Source: Urophycis tenuis
Taxonomy: Eukaryota; Chordata; Actinopteri; Gadiformes; Phycidae
Direction: 5' to 3'
NCBI GenBank assembly: GCA_036785325.1
Contig: JAXIVH010000038.1
Span: 513,501-577,500 of the forward strand
Length of the DNA stretch: 64,000 nt
Under the pieces are notes generated by a model. The model was not told the origin of the DNA and did not search any database. It saw nothing but the letters and a program-made list of their open reading frames with translations. The translations under genes were made by a program, and so were the position numbers. Positions 37,391 to 48,630 of the stretch are shown in pieces (the first letter of the stretch is position 1; each line of letters begins with the position of its first letter).

Positions 37391-37711
37391 TATTTTAGTA
37401 TAAACGTGCTATCGAAATATTAGGACACGTCATCAGTAGTGGACCCTGGGATCATAGGGTGTTTCTGGCCATTGTCACTATACACCCTCACCCAAGGGAG
37501 GCCCCCCCGAGAGTGATCAATTCTCAAGGTGTGTCGTTTCCGAAATGGAATTGGTATTGGGTTTAAGCTCTTTTAGGAGTGATCATTTGTTGAGGTAACG
37601 TCGAGGTAAGTAAAGGTAAGTAAAACACTTTTTAGGATACATTGTTTTGGTTATGGAGAGGAGGGGGCACATACTTACCCCCTGACCAGCACAAACCAGT
37701 TGTTAACACCG

Positions 37712-38038
37712 CTAGGTAGCCCTGGTTTGGCCAATCAGGGCCGGAGCTTGGTTCTTGTCCTCTGTTGGGTCCAGATGAACTAGCAGAAAACTGGGGTCAC
37801 GAAGGACCGAGGCCAGCCGTGACAAAGCACTGCCTCCACGGTCCCCCAATGCAGCTATCCTCAGCGATGGGTGTCCAGACCTAGGAAAGACCAAGACCAG
37901 CCCCGACCAGCGGTGCCTTCCCAGTCGGTCCCAGGGTAGGAAAGGCCAAGGCCAGCCGCGACTAAGCACTGCCTCCCTGGCCCCTCCAGGACCCCATGCC
38001 GAACAGCCTGTTAATAACAATTCCTGTGCCCCATACAC
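37712..38038 (-). other. 108-codon open frame in the B unit, probably non-coding
   Basis: A GC-rich minus-strand frame with no stop for 108 codons, present also at 40489-40815, 42562-42888 and 45322-45648, and running into the LINE insertion in unit 5. I recognise no domain. Differences among copies are two missense changes (Arg to Trp, Val to Ile, shared by units 4 and 5) and one synonymous change, so there is no sign of selection on protein. It overlaps internal ~55-bp repeats that create a GC-rich, stop-poor frame. Confidence 0.25.
37799..37995. repeat. Three GC-rich sub-repeats of ~55-84 bp
   Basis: Three related copies start near 37799, 37883 and 37938. They share GGCCAGCCG(C/T)GAC, GCACTGCCTCC and a following CCC-rich end; the middle copy reads GACCAGCCCCGACCAGCGGTG. 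The first has ~27 extra bases. The block recurs in every B unit. Confidence 0.75.
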
Positions 38039-38233
38039 CGCGCGACTACAGAGATTGTGTAGGAAGTTGACCTTAGAGAAGACTCAATGGCTTACTTTCC
38101 TCACCCAAAACAACAATTTCTTGGGGTAGTCTATTCTCGCCGTAGGTACTTCGGTAATGGGTTTTTTTGTGAAAAGTTTTCCGGATGAAATGCATGCTGG
38201 GTAATTGTCTTCTTCCTCCAATATGTCAAGTGT

Positions 38234-39152
38234 AGGTTAAGGTTAGGGTAGATTTAGGGGTAGAGTTAGCAGTTAACCTTAACGTTAGGTTTGAAGTAAA
38301 TGGGAGGGGTTGCGGTTAGGGTTAAGGTTAGGGCTGAGGTTAGGGTTAGGTATAAGGTTACGGTTTAGGGTTAAGGTTAGGGTTAAGGTTAGGGTTACGG
38401 TTAGGGCTAAGGTTAGGGCTAAGGTTAGAGTAAGGGTTAGGGTTAGCGTTACGGTTAGGGTAAGGTTAGGGTTAGGGTTAGAGGTTAGGGGTTAGGGTTA
38501 AGATGAGGGCTGAGGTTAGGGTTAAGGTTAGGGCTGAGGTTAGGGTTAGGTTTAAGGTTAGGGATAAGGTTAGGGTTGGGGTTACGGCTGAGATTTGGGT
38601 TAAGGTTAGGGTTGAGGTTAGGGTTAATGTTATGGATAAGGTTAGGTTAAGTGTTAGGGCCAAGGTTAGGGTTAAGGTTATGGTTAAGATTAGGGTTAGG
38701 GCTAGAATTAGGGTTAGGGCTAAGGTTAGGGTTAGGGTTATGGCTGAGGTTAGGGTTAAGGTTAGGTTTGAGGTTAGTGTTAAGGTTAGGGCCAAGGTTA
38801 GGGTTAGGGTTAAGGTTAGGGTTAGGGCTAAGGTTAGGGTTAGGGTTATGGCTGAGGCTAGGGTTAGGGCTAAAGTTAGGGCAAAGGTTAGAGTTAGGGT
38901 TAGCGTTAGAGTTAGGGTAGGGTTAGTGTTGGAGGTTAGGGTAGGCTTAGGGTTAGAGTTAGAGTAGGGGTTAGGGTTAGAGTTAGAGTAGGGGTTAGGG
39001 TTAGTGTTAAGGCTAAGGTTAGGGGTTGAGGTTAGTGTTAAGATTAGGGCCAAGGTAAGGGTTAGTGTTAGGGTTGAGTTAGGGTTAGGGCTAAGGTTAG
39101 GCCTATGGTTAGGGTTGGGGTTGAGGTTATCCCTAGGGTTAGAGTTAGAGCT
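38234..39152 (+). repeat. Degenerate TTAGGG-like hexamer block, B unit 1
   Basis: About 0.9 kb of 6-bp-phased GTTAGG, GTTAAG, GCTAAG and GCTGAG words. Perfect TTAGGG runs rarely exceed two or three units. The G-rich strand is +. Long open frames on both strands (about 38478-39206 minus, 38503-38967 plus) are by-products of the 6-bp period and encode dipeptide-like Leu-Thr or Val-Arg repeats. Confidence 0.9.
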
Positions 39153-39324
39153 AGAGATTGAGGAAGGTAGAGTCAAGGTGAGACAGTCTGTACGGACTGA
39201 ACTCACCCCCGCCGGATCGGGCTAGTACACTCTATCTCCCCCAACTCCCTCATTTCCATGAGGGAAGACAGGGGAGAAGAGATGGGAGGAGTATATATAT
39301 TTAATATATATTTTTTTAGTAAAT

Positions 39325-39450
39325 AAATACATCGAGAGACTCACAGCTGGAGTGGGTTTTAATCTTTGTATTCAAGGTTGTTCCTCCTCTTTTGATTCCT
39401 CGCTGGTGGTGCGTCGTCTCCACCTAGTGGTCGTTTTGTGAAGAAGAGTT
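39325..39450. repeat. CAGCTGGAGTG sub-repeat a
   Basis: Starts at AAATACATCGAGAGACTCACAG and ends at GTGGTCGTTTTGTGAAGAAG. It pairs with the copy at 39641-39770: both share TTTGATTC, CGCTGGTGGTGCG-like, CTCCA(C/T)CTAGTGGTCG and TTTTGTGAA. The unit 5 LINE inserted inside this module. Confidence 0.8.
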
Positions 39451-39512
39451 ATAGAAATAGAAATAGAAATACTCTATTGTTCCCAGGTTGGGAAATTGCA
39501 TTAATAGGTAAG

Positions 39513-39645
39513 TAATAATAATAATAACAATAATAATAGGTAATTGCAATAGTTGGTAAGGTAATCTATATTTAATTTATTTATTTATATTTGTATATTT
39601 ATTTAGTCTATTTATTTATTCATTTTTGTTTATTTATTTATTTAG
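39513..39645. repeat. Microsatellites (TAA)n and (TTTA)n
   Basis: (TAA)n with one CAA at 39513-39537 and a degenerate (TTTA)n/(TATT)n stretch at 39569-39645, between sub-repeats a and b. Both recur in units 3, 4 and 5; the (TAA)n run is shorter in unit 5 (about 52259). Confidence 0.85.
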
Positions 39646-39770
39646 ATAAAGAGGATCACAGCTGGAGTGAGTTTTTAGTCTTTGTGTTAAAGGCTGGTTG
39701 CCTTCTTTTGATTCTTCAGTGGTGGTCCATCGCCTCCATCTAGTGGTCGTTTTGTGAATAACAGTTGGTA
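39641..39770. repeat. CAGCTGGAGTG sub-repeat b
   Basis: Second copy of the ~120-bp module, about 320 bp after the first. It is preceded by (TTTA)n and ends at TTTTGTGAATAACAG. The duplication is older than the array because it is diverged within a unit but shared by units. Confidence 0.8.
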
Positions 39771-39840
39771 AGGTAATATAAATGGGTTGTGTAGAGAGCC
39801 CGTTCTTTCGATGGCCCTGGCTCGGTTAGGTTCGTTAGAG

Positions 39841-41913
39841 TTATCTCGATGACCCCCCCCACCTCATCCAACGACTCGGTAGTTGAATAGGGGATCAAAG
39901 GCAGTTGCACTCGCCAATATCTAGTCATCCGCAGCTCTCTTTTCCCATATTACCAAGAATGAAGTAAAACGAAATGGTTATCTGTCTTGTTGTGATATAA
40001 CCGCTGATTTGGAGATATAGACTTGTTTTTCCTTTTCCCAAAGGTTTTCTTTGTTCCAAGATGAAGGTCAATCTAGTTTGATTGAAGGTACTTCCAATGC
40101 ATTGGTATATTTACTTATTTGAATAAAGACGAGTCACAGCTGGAGTGAGACTTTTCTTTTCCATTTCTATTTTAGTATAAACGTGCTATCGAAATATTAG
40201 GACACGTCATCAGTAGTGGACCCTGGGATCATAGGGTGTTTCTGGCCATTGTCACTATACACCCTCACCCAAGGGAGGCCCCCCCGAGAGTGATCAATTC
40301 TCAAGGTGTGTCGTTTCCGAAATGGAATTGGTATTGGGTTTAAGCTTTTTTAGCAGTGATCATTTGTTGAGGTAACGTCGAGGTAAGTAAAGGTAAGTAA
40401 AACACTTTTTAGGATACATTGTTTTGGTTATGGAGAGGAGGGGGCACATACTTACCCCCTGACCAGCACAAACCAGTTGTTAACACCGCTAGGTAGCCCT
40501 GGTTTGGCCAATCAGGGCCGGAGCTTGGTTCTTGTCCTCTGTTGGGTCCAGATGAACTAGCAGAAAACTAGGGTCACGAAGGACCGAGGCCAGCCGTGAC
40601 AAAGCACTGCCTCCACGGTCCCCCAATGCAGCTATCCTCAGCGATGGGTGTCCAGACCTAGGAAAGACCAAGACCAGCCCCGACCAGCGGTGCCTTCCCA
40701 GTCGGTCCCAGGGTAGGAAAGGCCAAGGCCAGCCGCGACTAAGCACTGCCTCCCTGGCCCCTCCAGGACCCCATGCCGAACAGCCTGTTAATAACAATTC
40801 CTGTGCCCCATACACCGCGCGACTACAGAGATTGTGTAGGAAGTTGACCTTAGAGAAGACTCAATGGCTTACTTTCCTCACCCAAAACAACAATTTCTTG
40901 GGGTAGTCTATTCTCGCCGTAGGTACTTCGGTAATGGGTTTTTTTGTGAAAAGTTTTCCGGATGAAATGCATGCTGGGTAATTGTCTTCTTCCTCCAATA
41001 TGTCAAGTGTAGGTTAAGGTTAGGGTAGATTTAGGGGTAGAGTTAGCAGTTAACCTTAACGTTAGGTTTGAAGTAAATGGGAGGGGTTGCGGTTAGGGTT
41101 AAGGTTAGGGCTGAGGTTAGGGTTAGGTATAAGGTTACGGTTTAGGGTTAAGGTTAGGGTTAAGGTTAGGGTTACGGTTAGGGCTAAGGTTAGGGCTAAG
41201 GTTAGAGTAAGGGTTAGGGTTAGCGTTACGGTTAGGGTAAGGTTAGGGTTAGGGTTAGAGGTTAGGGGTTAGGGGTTAGGGTTAAGATGAGGGCTGAGGT
41301 TAGGGTTAAGGTTAGGGCTGAGGTTAGGGTTAGGTTTAAGGTTAGGGATAAGGTTAGGGTTGGGGTTACGGCTGAGATTGGGGTTAAGGTTAGGGTTGAG
41401 GTTAGGGTTAGTGTTATGGATAAGGTTAGGTTAAGTGTTAGGGCCAAGGTTAGGGTTAAGGTTATGGTTAAGATTAGGGTTAGGGCTAGAATTAGGGTTA
41501 GGGCTAAGGTTAGGGTTAGGGTTATGGCTGAGGTTAGGGTTAAGGTTAGGTTTGAGGTTAGGGTTAAGGTTAGGGCCAAGGTTAGGGTTAGGGTTAAGGT
41601 TAGGGTTAGCGCTAAGGTTAGGGTTAGGGTTATGGCTGAGGCTAGGAATAGGGCCAAAGTTAGGGCAAAGGTTAGAGTTAGGGTTAGCGTTAGAGTTAGG
41701 GTAGGGTTAGTGTTGGAGGTTAGGGTAGGCTTAGGGTTAGAGTTAGAGTAGGGGTTAGGGTTAGAGTTAGAGTAGGGGTTAGGGTTAGTGTTAAGGCTAA
41801 GGTTAGGGGTTGAGGTTAGTGTTAAGATTAGGGCCAAGGTAAGGGTTAGTGTTAGGGTTGAGTTAGGGTTAGGGCTAAGGTTAGGCCTATGGTTAGGGTT
41901 GGGTTCGTTAGAG
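39841..41913. repeat. B unit 2 (internal deletion, 2,073 bp)
   Basis: Matches unit 1 up to about 41904 (GGTTAGGGTTGGG) and then joins GTTCGTTAGAG directly, losing ~0.7 kb (hexamer end and the whole AT-rich tail with sub-repeats a and b). The join lies in GGTT/TTAGG-type sequence present on both sides. Confidence 0.9.
41011..41904 (+). repeat. Degenerate TTAGGG-like hexamer block, B unit 2
   Basis: Same block as in unit 1, truncated at its 3' end by the unit 2 deletion. The G-rich strand is +. Confidence 0.9.
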
Positions 41914-44673
41914 TTATCTCGATGACCCCCCCCACCTCATCCAACGACTCGGTAGTTGAATAGGGGATCAAAGGCAGTTGCACTCGCCAATATCTAGTCA
42001 TCCGCAGCTCTCTTTTCCCATATTACCAAGAATGAAGTAAAACGAAATGGTTATCTGTCTTGTTGTGATATAACCGCTGATTTGGAGATATAGACTTGTT
42101 TTTCCTTTTCCCAAAGGTTTTCTTTGTTCCAAGATGAAGGTCAATCTAGTTTGATTGAAGGTACTTCCAATGCATTGGTATATTTACTTATTTGAATAAA
42201 GACGAGTCACAGCTGGAGTGAGACTTTTCTTTTCCATTTCTATTTTAGTATAAACGTGCTATCGAAATATTAGGACACGTCATCAGTAGTGGACCCTGGG
42301 ATCATAGGGTGTTTCTGGCCATTGTCACTATACACCCTCACCCAAGGGAGGCCCCCCCGAGAGTGATCAATTCTCAAGGTGTGTCGTTTCCGAAATGGAA
42401 TTGGTATTGGGTTTAAGCTTTTTTAGGAGTGATCATTTGTTGAGGTAACGTCGAGGTAAGTAAAGGTAAGTAAAACACTTTTTAGGATACATTGTTTTGG
42501 TTATGGAGAGGAGGGGGCACATACTTACCCCCTGACCAGCACAAACCAGTTGTTAACACCGCTAGGTAGCCCTGGTTTGGCCAATCAGGGCCGGAGCTTG
42601 GTTCTTGTCCTCTGTTGGGTCCAGATGAACTAGCAGAAAACTGGGGTCACGAAGGACCGAGGCCAGCCGTGACAAAGCACTGCCTCCACGGTCCCCCAAT
42701 GCAGCTATCCTCAGCGATGGGTGTCCAGACCTAGGAAAGACCAAGACCAGCCCCGACCAGCGGTGCCTTCCCAGTCGGTCCCAGGGTAGGAAAGGCCAAG
42801 GCCAGCCGCGACTAAGCACTGCCTCCCTGGCCCCTCCAGGACCCCATGCCGAACAGCCTGTTAATAACAATTCCTGTGCCCCATACACCGCGCGACTACA
42901 GAGATTGTGTAGGAAGTTGACCTTAGAGAAGACTCAATGGCTTACTTTCCTCACCCAAAACAACAATTTCTTGGGGTAGTCTATTCTCGCCGTAGGTACT
43001 TCGGTAATGGGTTTTTTTGTGAAAAGTTTTCCGGATGAAATGCATGCTGGGTAATTGTCTTCTTCCTCCAATATGTCAAGTGTAGGTTAAGGTTAGGGTA
43101 GATTTAGGGGTAGAGTTAGCAGTTAACCTTAACGTTAGGTTTGAAGTAAATGGGAGGGGTTGCGGTTAGGGTTAAGGTTAGGGCTGAGGTTAGGGTTAGG
43201 TATAAGGTTACGGTTTAGGGTTAAGGTTAGGGTTAAGGTTAGGGTTACGGTTGGGGCTAAGGTTAGGGTTAGCGTTACGGTTAGGGTAAGGTTAGGGTTA
43301 GGGTTAGAGGTTAGGGGTTAGGGGTTAGGGTTAAGATGAGGGCTGAGGTTAGGGTTAAGGTTAGGGCTGAGGTTAGGGTAAGGTTTAAGGTTAGGGATAA
43401 GGTTAGGGTTGGGGTTACGGCTGAGATTGGGGTTAAGGTTAGGGTTGAGGTTAGGGTTAGTGTTATGGATAAGGTTAGGTTAAGTGTTAGGGCCAAGGTT
43501 AGGGTTAAGGTTATGGTTAAGATTAGGGTTAGGGCTAGAATTAGGGTTAGGGCTAAGGTTAGGGTTAGGGTTATGGCTGAGGTTAGGGTTAAGGTTAGGT
43601 TTGAGGTTAGGGTTAAGGTTAGGGCCAAGGTTAGGGCTAGGGTTAAGGTTAGGGTTAGGGCTAAGGTTAGGATTAGGGTTATGGCTGAGGCTAGGGTTAG
43701 GGCTAAAGTTAGGGCAAAGGTTAGAGTTAGGGTTAGCGTTAGAGTTAGGGTAGGGTTAGTGTTGGAGGTTAGGGTAGGCTTAGGGTTAGAGTTAGAGTAG
43801 GGGTTAGGGTTAGAGTTAGAGTAGGGGTTAGGGTTAGTGTTAAGGCTAAGGTTAGGGGTTGAGGTTAGTGTTAAGATTAGGGCCAAGGTAAGGGTTAGTG
43901 TTAGGGTTGGGTTAGGGTTAGGGCTAAGGTTAGGCCTATGGTTAGGGTTGGGGTTGAGGTTATCCCTAGGGTTAGAGTTAGAGCTAGAGATTGAGGAAGG
44001 TAGAGTCAAGGTGAGACAGTCTGTACGGACTGAACTCACCCCCGCCGGATCGGGCTAGTACACTCTATCTCCCCCAACTCCCTCATTTCCATGAGGGAAG
44101 ACAGGGGAGAAGAGATGGGAGGAGTATATATATTTAATATATATTTTTTTAGTAAATAAATACATCGAGAGACTCACCGCTGGAGTGGGTTTTAATCTTT
44201 GTATTCAAGGTTGTTCCTCCTCTTTTGATTCCTCGCTGGTGGTGCGTCGTCTCCACCTAGTGGTCGTTTTGTGAAGAAGAGTTATAGAAATAGAAATAGA
44301 AATACTCTATTGTTCCCAGGTTGGGAAATTGCATTAATAGGTAAGTAATAATAATAATAACAATAATAATAGGTAATTGCAATAGTTGGTAAGGTAATCT
44401 ATATTTAATTTATTTATTTATATTTGTATATTTATTTAGTCTATTTATTTATTCATTTTTGTTTATTTATTTATTTAGATAAAGAGGATCACAGCTGGAG
44501 TGAGTTTTTAGTCTTTGTGTTAAAGGCTGGTTGCCTTCTTTTGATTCTTCAGTGGTGGTCCATCGCCTCCATCTAGTGGTCGTTTTGTGAATAACAGTTG
44601 GTAAGGTAATATAAATGGGTTGTGTAGAGAGCCCGTTCTTTCGATGGCCCTGGCTCGGTTAGGTTCGTTAGAG
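41914..44673. repeat. B unit 3 (complete, 2,760 bp)
   Basis: Complete unit. The hexamer block is ~18 bp shorter near 43255. Shares CTCACCGCTGG with unit 5, where units 1 and 4 have CTCACAGCTGG. Confidence 0.9.
43084..43985 (+). repeat. Degenerate TTAGGG-like hexamer block, B unit 3
   Basis: Same block, with an ~18-bp (three hexamer) loss near its start. The G-rich strand is +. Confidence 0.9.
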
Positions 44674-47450
44674 TTATCTCGATGACCCCCCCCACCTCAT
44701 CCAACGACTCGGTAGTTGAATAGGGGATCAAAGGCAGTTGCACTCGCCAATATCTAGTCATCCGCAGCTCTCTTTCCCCATATTACCAAGAATAAAGTAA
44801 AACGAAATGGTTATCTGTCTTGTTGTGATATAACCGCTGATTTGGAGATATAGACTTGTTTTTCCTTTTCCCAAAGGTTTTCTTTGTTCCAAGATGAAGG
44901 TCAATCTAGTTTGAGTGAAGGTACTTCCAATGCATTGGTATATTTACTTATTTGAATAAAGACGAGTCACAGCTGGAGTGAGACTTTTCTTTTCCATTTC
45001 TATTTTAGTATAAACGTGCTATCGAAATATTAGGACACGTCATCAGTAGTGGACCCTGGGATCATAGGGGGTTTCTGGCCATTGTCACTATACACCCTCA
45101 CCCAAGGGAGGCCCCCCCGAGAGTGATCAATTCTCAAGGTGTGTCGTTTCCGAAATGGAATTGGTATTGGGTTTAAGCTTTTTTAGGAGTGATCATTTGT
45201 TGAGGTAACGTCGAGGTAAGTAAAGGTAAGTAAAACACTTTTTAGGATACATTGTTTTGGTTATGGAGAGGAGGGGGCACATACTTACCGCCTGACCAGC
45301 ACAAATCAGTTGTTAACACCGCTAGGTAGCCCTGGTTTGGCCAATCAGGGCCGGAGCTTGGTTCTTGTCCTCTGTTGGGTCCAGATGAACTAGCAGAAAA
45401 CTGGGGTCACGAAGGATCGAGGCCAGCCATGACAAAGCACTGCCTCCACGGTCCCCCAATGCAGCTATCCTCAGCGATGGGTGTCCAGACCTAGGAAAGA
45501 CCAAGACCAGCCCCGACCAGCGGTGCCTTCCCAGTCGGTCCCAGGGTAGGAAAGGCCAAGGCCAGCCGCGACTAAGCACTGCCTCCCTGGCCCCTCCAGG
45601 ACCCCATGCCGAACAGCCTGTTAATAACAATTCCTGTGCCCCATACACCGCGCGACTACAGAGATTGTGTAGGAAGTTGACCTTAGAGAAGACTCAATGG
45701 CTTACTTTCCTCACCCAAAACAACAATTTCTTGGGGTAGTCTATTCTCGCCGTAGGTACTTCGGTAATGGGTTTTTTTGTGAAAAGTTTTCCGGATGAAA
45801 TGCATGCTGGGTAATTGTCTTCTTCCTCCAATATGTCAAGTGTAGGTTAAGGTTAGGGTAGATTTAGGGGTAGAGTTAGCAGTTAACCTTAACGTTAGGT
45901 TTGAAGTAAATGGGAGGGGTTGCGGTTAGGGTTAAGGTTAGGGCTGAGGTTAGGGTTAGGTATAAGGTTACGGTTTAGGGTTAAGGTTAGGGTTAAGGTT
46001 AGGGTTACGGTTAGGGCTAAGGTTAGGGCTAAGGTTAGAGTAAGGGTTAGGGTTAGCGTTACGGTTAGGGTAAGGTTAGGGTTAGGGTTAGAGGTTAGGG
46101 GTTAGGGTTAAGATGAGGGCTGAGGTTAGGGTTAAGGTTAGGGCTGAGGTTAGGGTTAGGTTTAAGGTTAGGGATAAGGTTAGGGTTGGGGTTACGGCTG
46201 AGATTGGGGTTAAGGTTAGGGTTGAGATTAGGGTTAGTGTTATGGATAAGGTTAGGTTAAGTGTTAGGGCCAAGGTTAGGGTTAAGGTTATGGTTAAGAT
46301 TAGGGTTAGGGCTAGAATTAGGGTTAGGGCTAAGGTTAGGGTTAGGGTTATGGCTGAGGTTAGGGTTAAGGTTAGGTTTGAGGTTAGTGTTAAGGTTAGG
46401 GCCAAGGTTAGGTTTAGGGTTAAGGTTAGGGTTAGGGCTAAGGTTAGGGTTAGGGTTATGGCTGAGGCTAGGGTTAGGGCTAAAGTTAGGGCAAAGGTTA
46501 GAGTTAGGGTTAGCGTTAGAGTTAGGGTAGGGTTAGTGTTGGAGGTTAGGGTAGGCTTAGGGTTAGAGTTAGAGTAGGGGTTAGGGTTAGAGTTAGAGTA
46601 GGGGTTAGGGTTAGTGTTAAGGCTAAGGTTAGGGGTTGAGGTTAGTGTTAAGATTAGGGCCAAGGTAAGGGTTAGTGTTAGGGTTGAGTTAGGGTTAGGG
46701 CTAAGGTTAGGCCTATGGTTAGGGTTGGGGTTGAGGTTATCCCTAGGGTTAGAGTTAGAGCTAGAGATTGAGGAAGGTAGAGTCAAGGTGAGACAGTCTG
46801 TACGGACTGAACTCACCCCCGCCGGATCGGGCTAGTACACTCTATCTCCCCCAACTCCCTCATTTCCATGAGGGAAGACAGGGGAGAAGAGATGGGAGGA
46901 GTATATATATTTAATATATATTTTTTTAGTAAATAAATACATCGAGAGACTCACAGCTGGAGTGGGTTTTAATCTTTGTATTCAAGGTTGTTCCTCCTCT
47001 TTTGATTCCTCGCTGGTGGTGCGTTGTCTCCACCTAGTGGTCGTTTTGTGAAGAAGAGTTATAGAAATAGAAATAGAAATACTCTATTGTTCCCAGGTTG
47101 GGAAATTGCATTAATAGGTAAGTAATAATAATAATAACAATAATAATAGGTAATTGCAATAGTTGGTAAGGTAATCTATATTTAATTTATTTATTTATAT
47201 TTGTATATTTATTTAGTCTATTTATTTATTCATTTTTGTTTATTTATTTATTTAGATAAAGAGGATCACAGCTGGAGTGAGTTTTTAGTCTTTGTGTTAA
47301 AGGCTGGTTGCCTTCTTTTGATTCTTCAGTGGTGGTCCATCGCCTCCATCTAGTGGTCGTTTTGTGAATAACAGTTGGTAAGGTAATATAAATGGGTTGT
47401 GTAGAGAGCCCGTTCTTTCGATGGCCCTGGCTCGGTTAGGTTCGTTAGAG
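44674..47450. repeat. B unit 4 (complete, 2,777 bp)
   Basis: Complete unit. Shares TTACCGCCTGACC and CACAAATCAG with unit 5 against TTACCCCCTGACC and CACAAACCAG in units 1-3. Confidence 0.9.
45844..46770 (+). repeat. Degenerate TTAGGG-like hexamer block, B unit 4
   Basis: Same block as unit 1 with a few substitutions. The G-rich strand is +. Confidence 0.9.
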
Positions 47451-48115
47451 TTATCTCGATGACCCCCCCCACCTCATCCAACGACTCGGTAGTTGAATAG
47501 GGGATCAAAGGCAGTTGCACTCGCCAATATCTAGTCGTCCGCAGCTCTCTTTTCCCATATTACCAAGAATGAAGTAAAACGAAATGGTTATCTGTCTTGT
47601 TGTGATATAACCGCTGATTTGGAGATATAGACTTGTTTTTCCTTTTCCCAAAGGTTTTCTTTGTTCCAAGATGAAGGTCAATCTAGTTTGATTGAAGGTA
47701 CTTCCAATGCATTGGTATATTTACTTATTTGAATAAAGACGAGTCACAGCTGGAGTGAGACTTTTCTTTTCCATTTCTATTTTAGTATAAACGTGCTATC
47801 GAAATATTAGGACACGTCATCAGTAGTGGACCCTGGGATCATAGGGTGTTTCTGGCCATTGTCACTATACACCCTCACCCAAGGGAGGCCCCCCCGAGAG
47901 TGATCAATTCTCAAGGTGTGTCGTTTCCGAAATGGAATTGGTATTGGGTTTAAGCTTTTTTAGGAGTGATCATTTGTTGAGGTAACGTCGAGGTAAGTAA
48001 AGGTAAGTAAAACACTTTTTAGGATACATTGTTTTGGTTATGGAGAGGAGGGGGCACATACTTACCGCCTGACCAGCACAAATCAGTTGTTAACACCGCT
48101 AGGTAGCCCTGGTTT

Positions 48116-48630
48116 AATAATAATAATAATAATAATAAATTTTATTTCTAGTGCACTTTTTATCCGCAGATCTCAAAGTGCTACAATGTTAAAAGAGGTT
48201 AAAACAAGGTAATGAACATTAGAAATACACTCAGTAACAATAAGACAAGGTTAAGATCAGTTCTTGGCTAGCAGCCATAGGCCTTTCTAAATAAAAAAGT
48301 TTTTAGGCCTGTTTTAAAAGAGTCTAGTCTCTGAGTGGCCCTTAGCTGGGTGGGGAGGCTGTTCCATAGCCGTGGTGCAGCCGAGCAGAAGGCTCGATCC
48401 CCCATGGTAGAGAGCTTGGTAGTGGGGACTTTGAGGAGCAGGGTGTTTGTAGATCTGAGGGTGCGGGTGTTGGATTGGAGGGTGATGAGTTCTTTAAGAT
48501 ATGTAGGAGAATGTCCGTGGATGCATTTATGGGTGAGTAGCAGAATTTTGTAATTGATCCGGGATGAAACAGGGAGCCAGTGCAGTGATTGAAGAATGGG
48601 AGTGATGTGCTCGTGTTTACTCGTGCTCGT
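48116..48630 (-). mobile_element. LINE 3' fragment, minus strand
   Basis: 515 bp inserted in the GC-rich part of B unit 5 between CCTGGTTT and GGCCAATC, with GTTT on both sides (48112-48115, 48631-48634). On the minus strand it ends in a (TTA)n-type tail, seen as (TAA)n at 48116-48137 on +, preceded by a short 3' UTR with AGCACTTTGAGATC. The coding remnant is listed separately. Orientation is opposite to the other two LINE copies and the tail differs, so it is another family. Confidence 0.9.
48268..48630 (-). pseudogene. C-terminal remnant of a LINE reverse transcriptase
   Basis: From 48630 down to TAG at 48268 the minus strand reads about 120 codons without a stop. It includes HITPILQSLHWLPV, then SPTYLKELI, RTLRST, and GDRAFCSAAPRLWNSLP near the end. 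This HWLPV ... RAF...APRLWNSLP pattern is the C-terminal tail of CR1/L2/Rex1-type LINE ORF2 proteins. Endonuclease and catalytic RT motifs are absent because the copy is 5'-truncated. The longer minus-strand open frame that starts in the B unit (48342-48944) runs in another frame and is not this protein. Confidence 0.85.

Larger units (their letters stand above)
37064..39840. repeat. B unit 1 (complete, 2,777 bp)
   Basis: In order: C8 tract after CGATGA; AT-rich part with AATAAAGACGAGTCACAGCTGGAGTGAG-type sequence (about 37341-37390); hairpin AGGGTGT/ACACCCT (37456-37488); GC-rich sub-repeats (37799-37995); hexamer block (38234-39152); AT-rich tail with two CAGCTGGAGTG sub-repeats, a (TAA)n run (39513-39537) and a (TTTA)n run (39569-39645). 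No gene, RNA gene or transposon protein was recognised in it. Confidence 0.9.

Noticed and set aside
37712..38038. 108-codon minus frame as a real gene of the B unit
   Set aside because: No recognised domain, overlap with internal GC-rich repeats, and the few differences among units are mostly missense.
38478..39206. Long open frames on both strands in the hexamer blocks (up to 242 codons)
   Set aside because: A 6-bp period without stop codons in given frames gives dipeptide-like Leu-Thr, Asn-Pro or Val-Arg repeats on both strands at once. No domain and no coding signal.
37064..39840. B unit as an rDNA, snRNA, 5S or tRNA repeat
   Set aside because: I scanned for 5S, U1/U2 and tRNA box signatures. 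Only ATACTTACC resembles the U1 start, and the following bases do not match.
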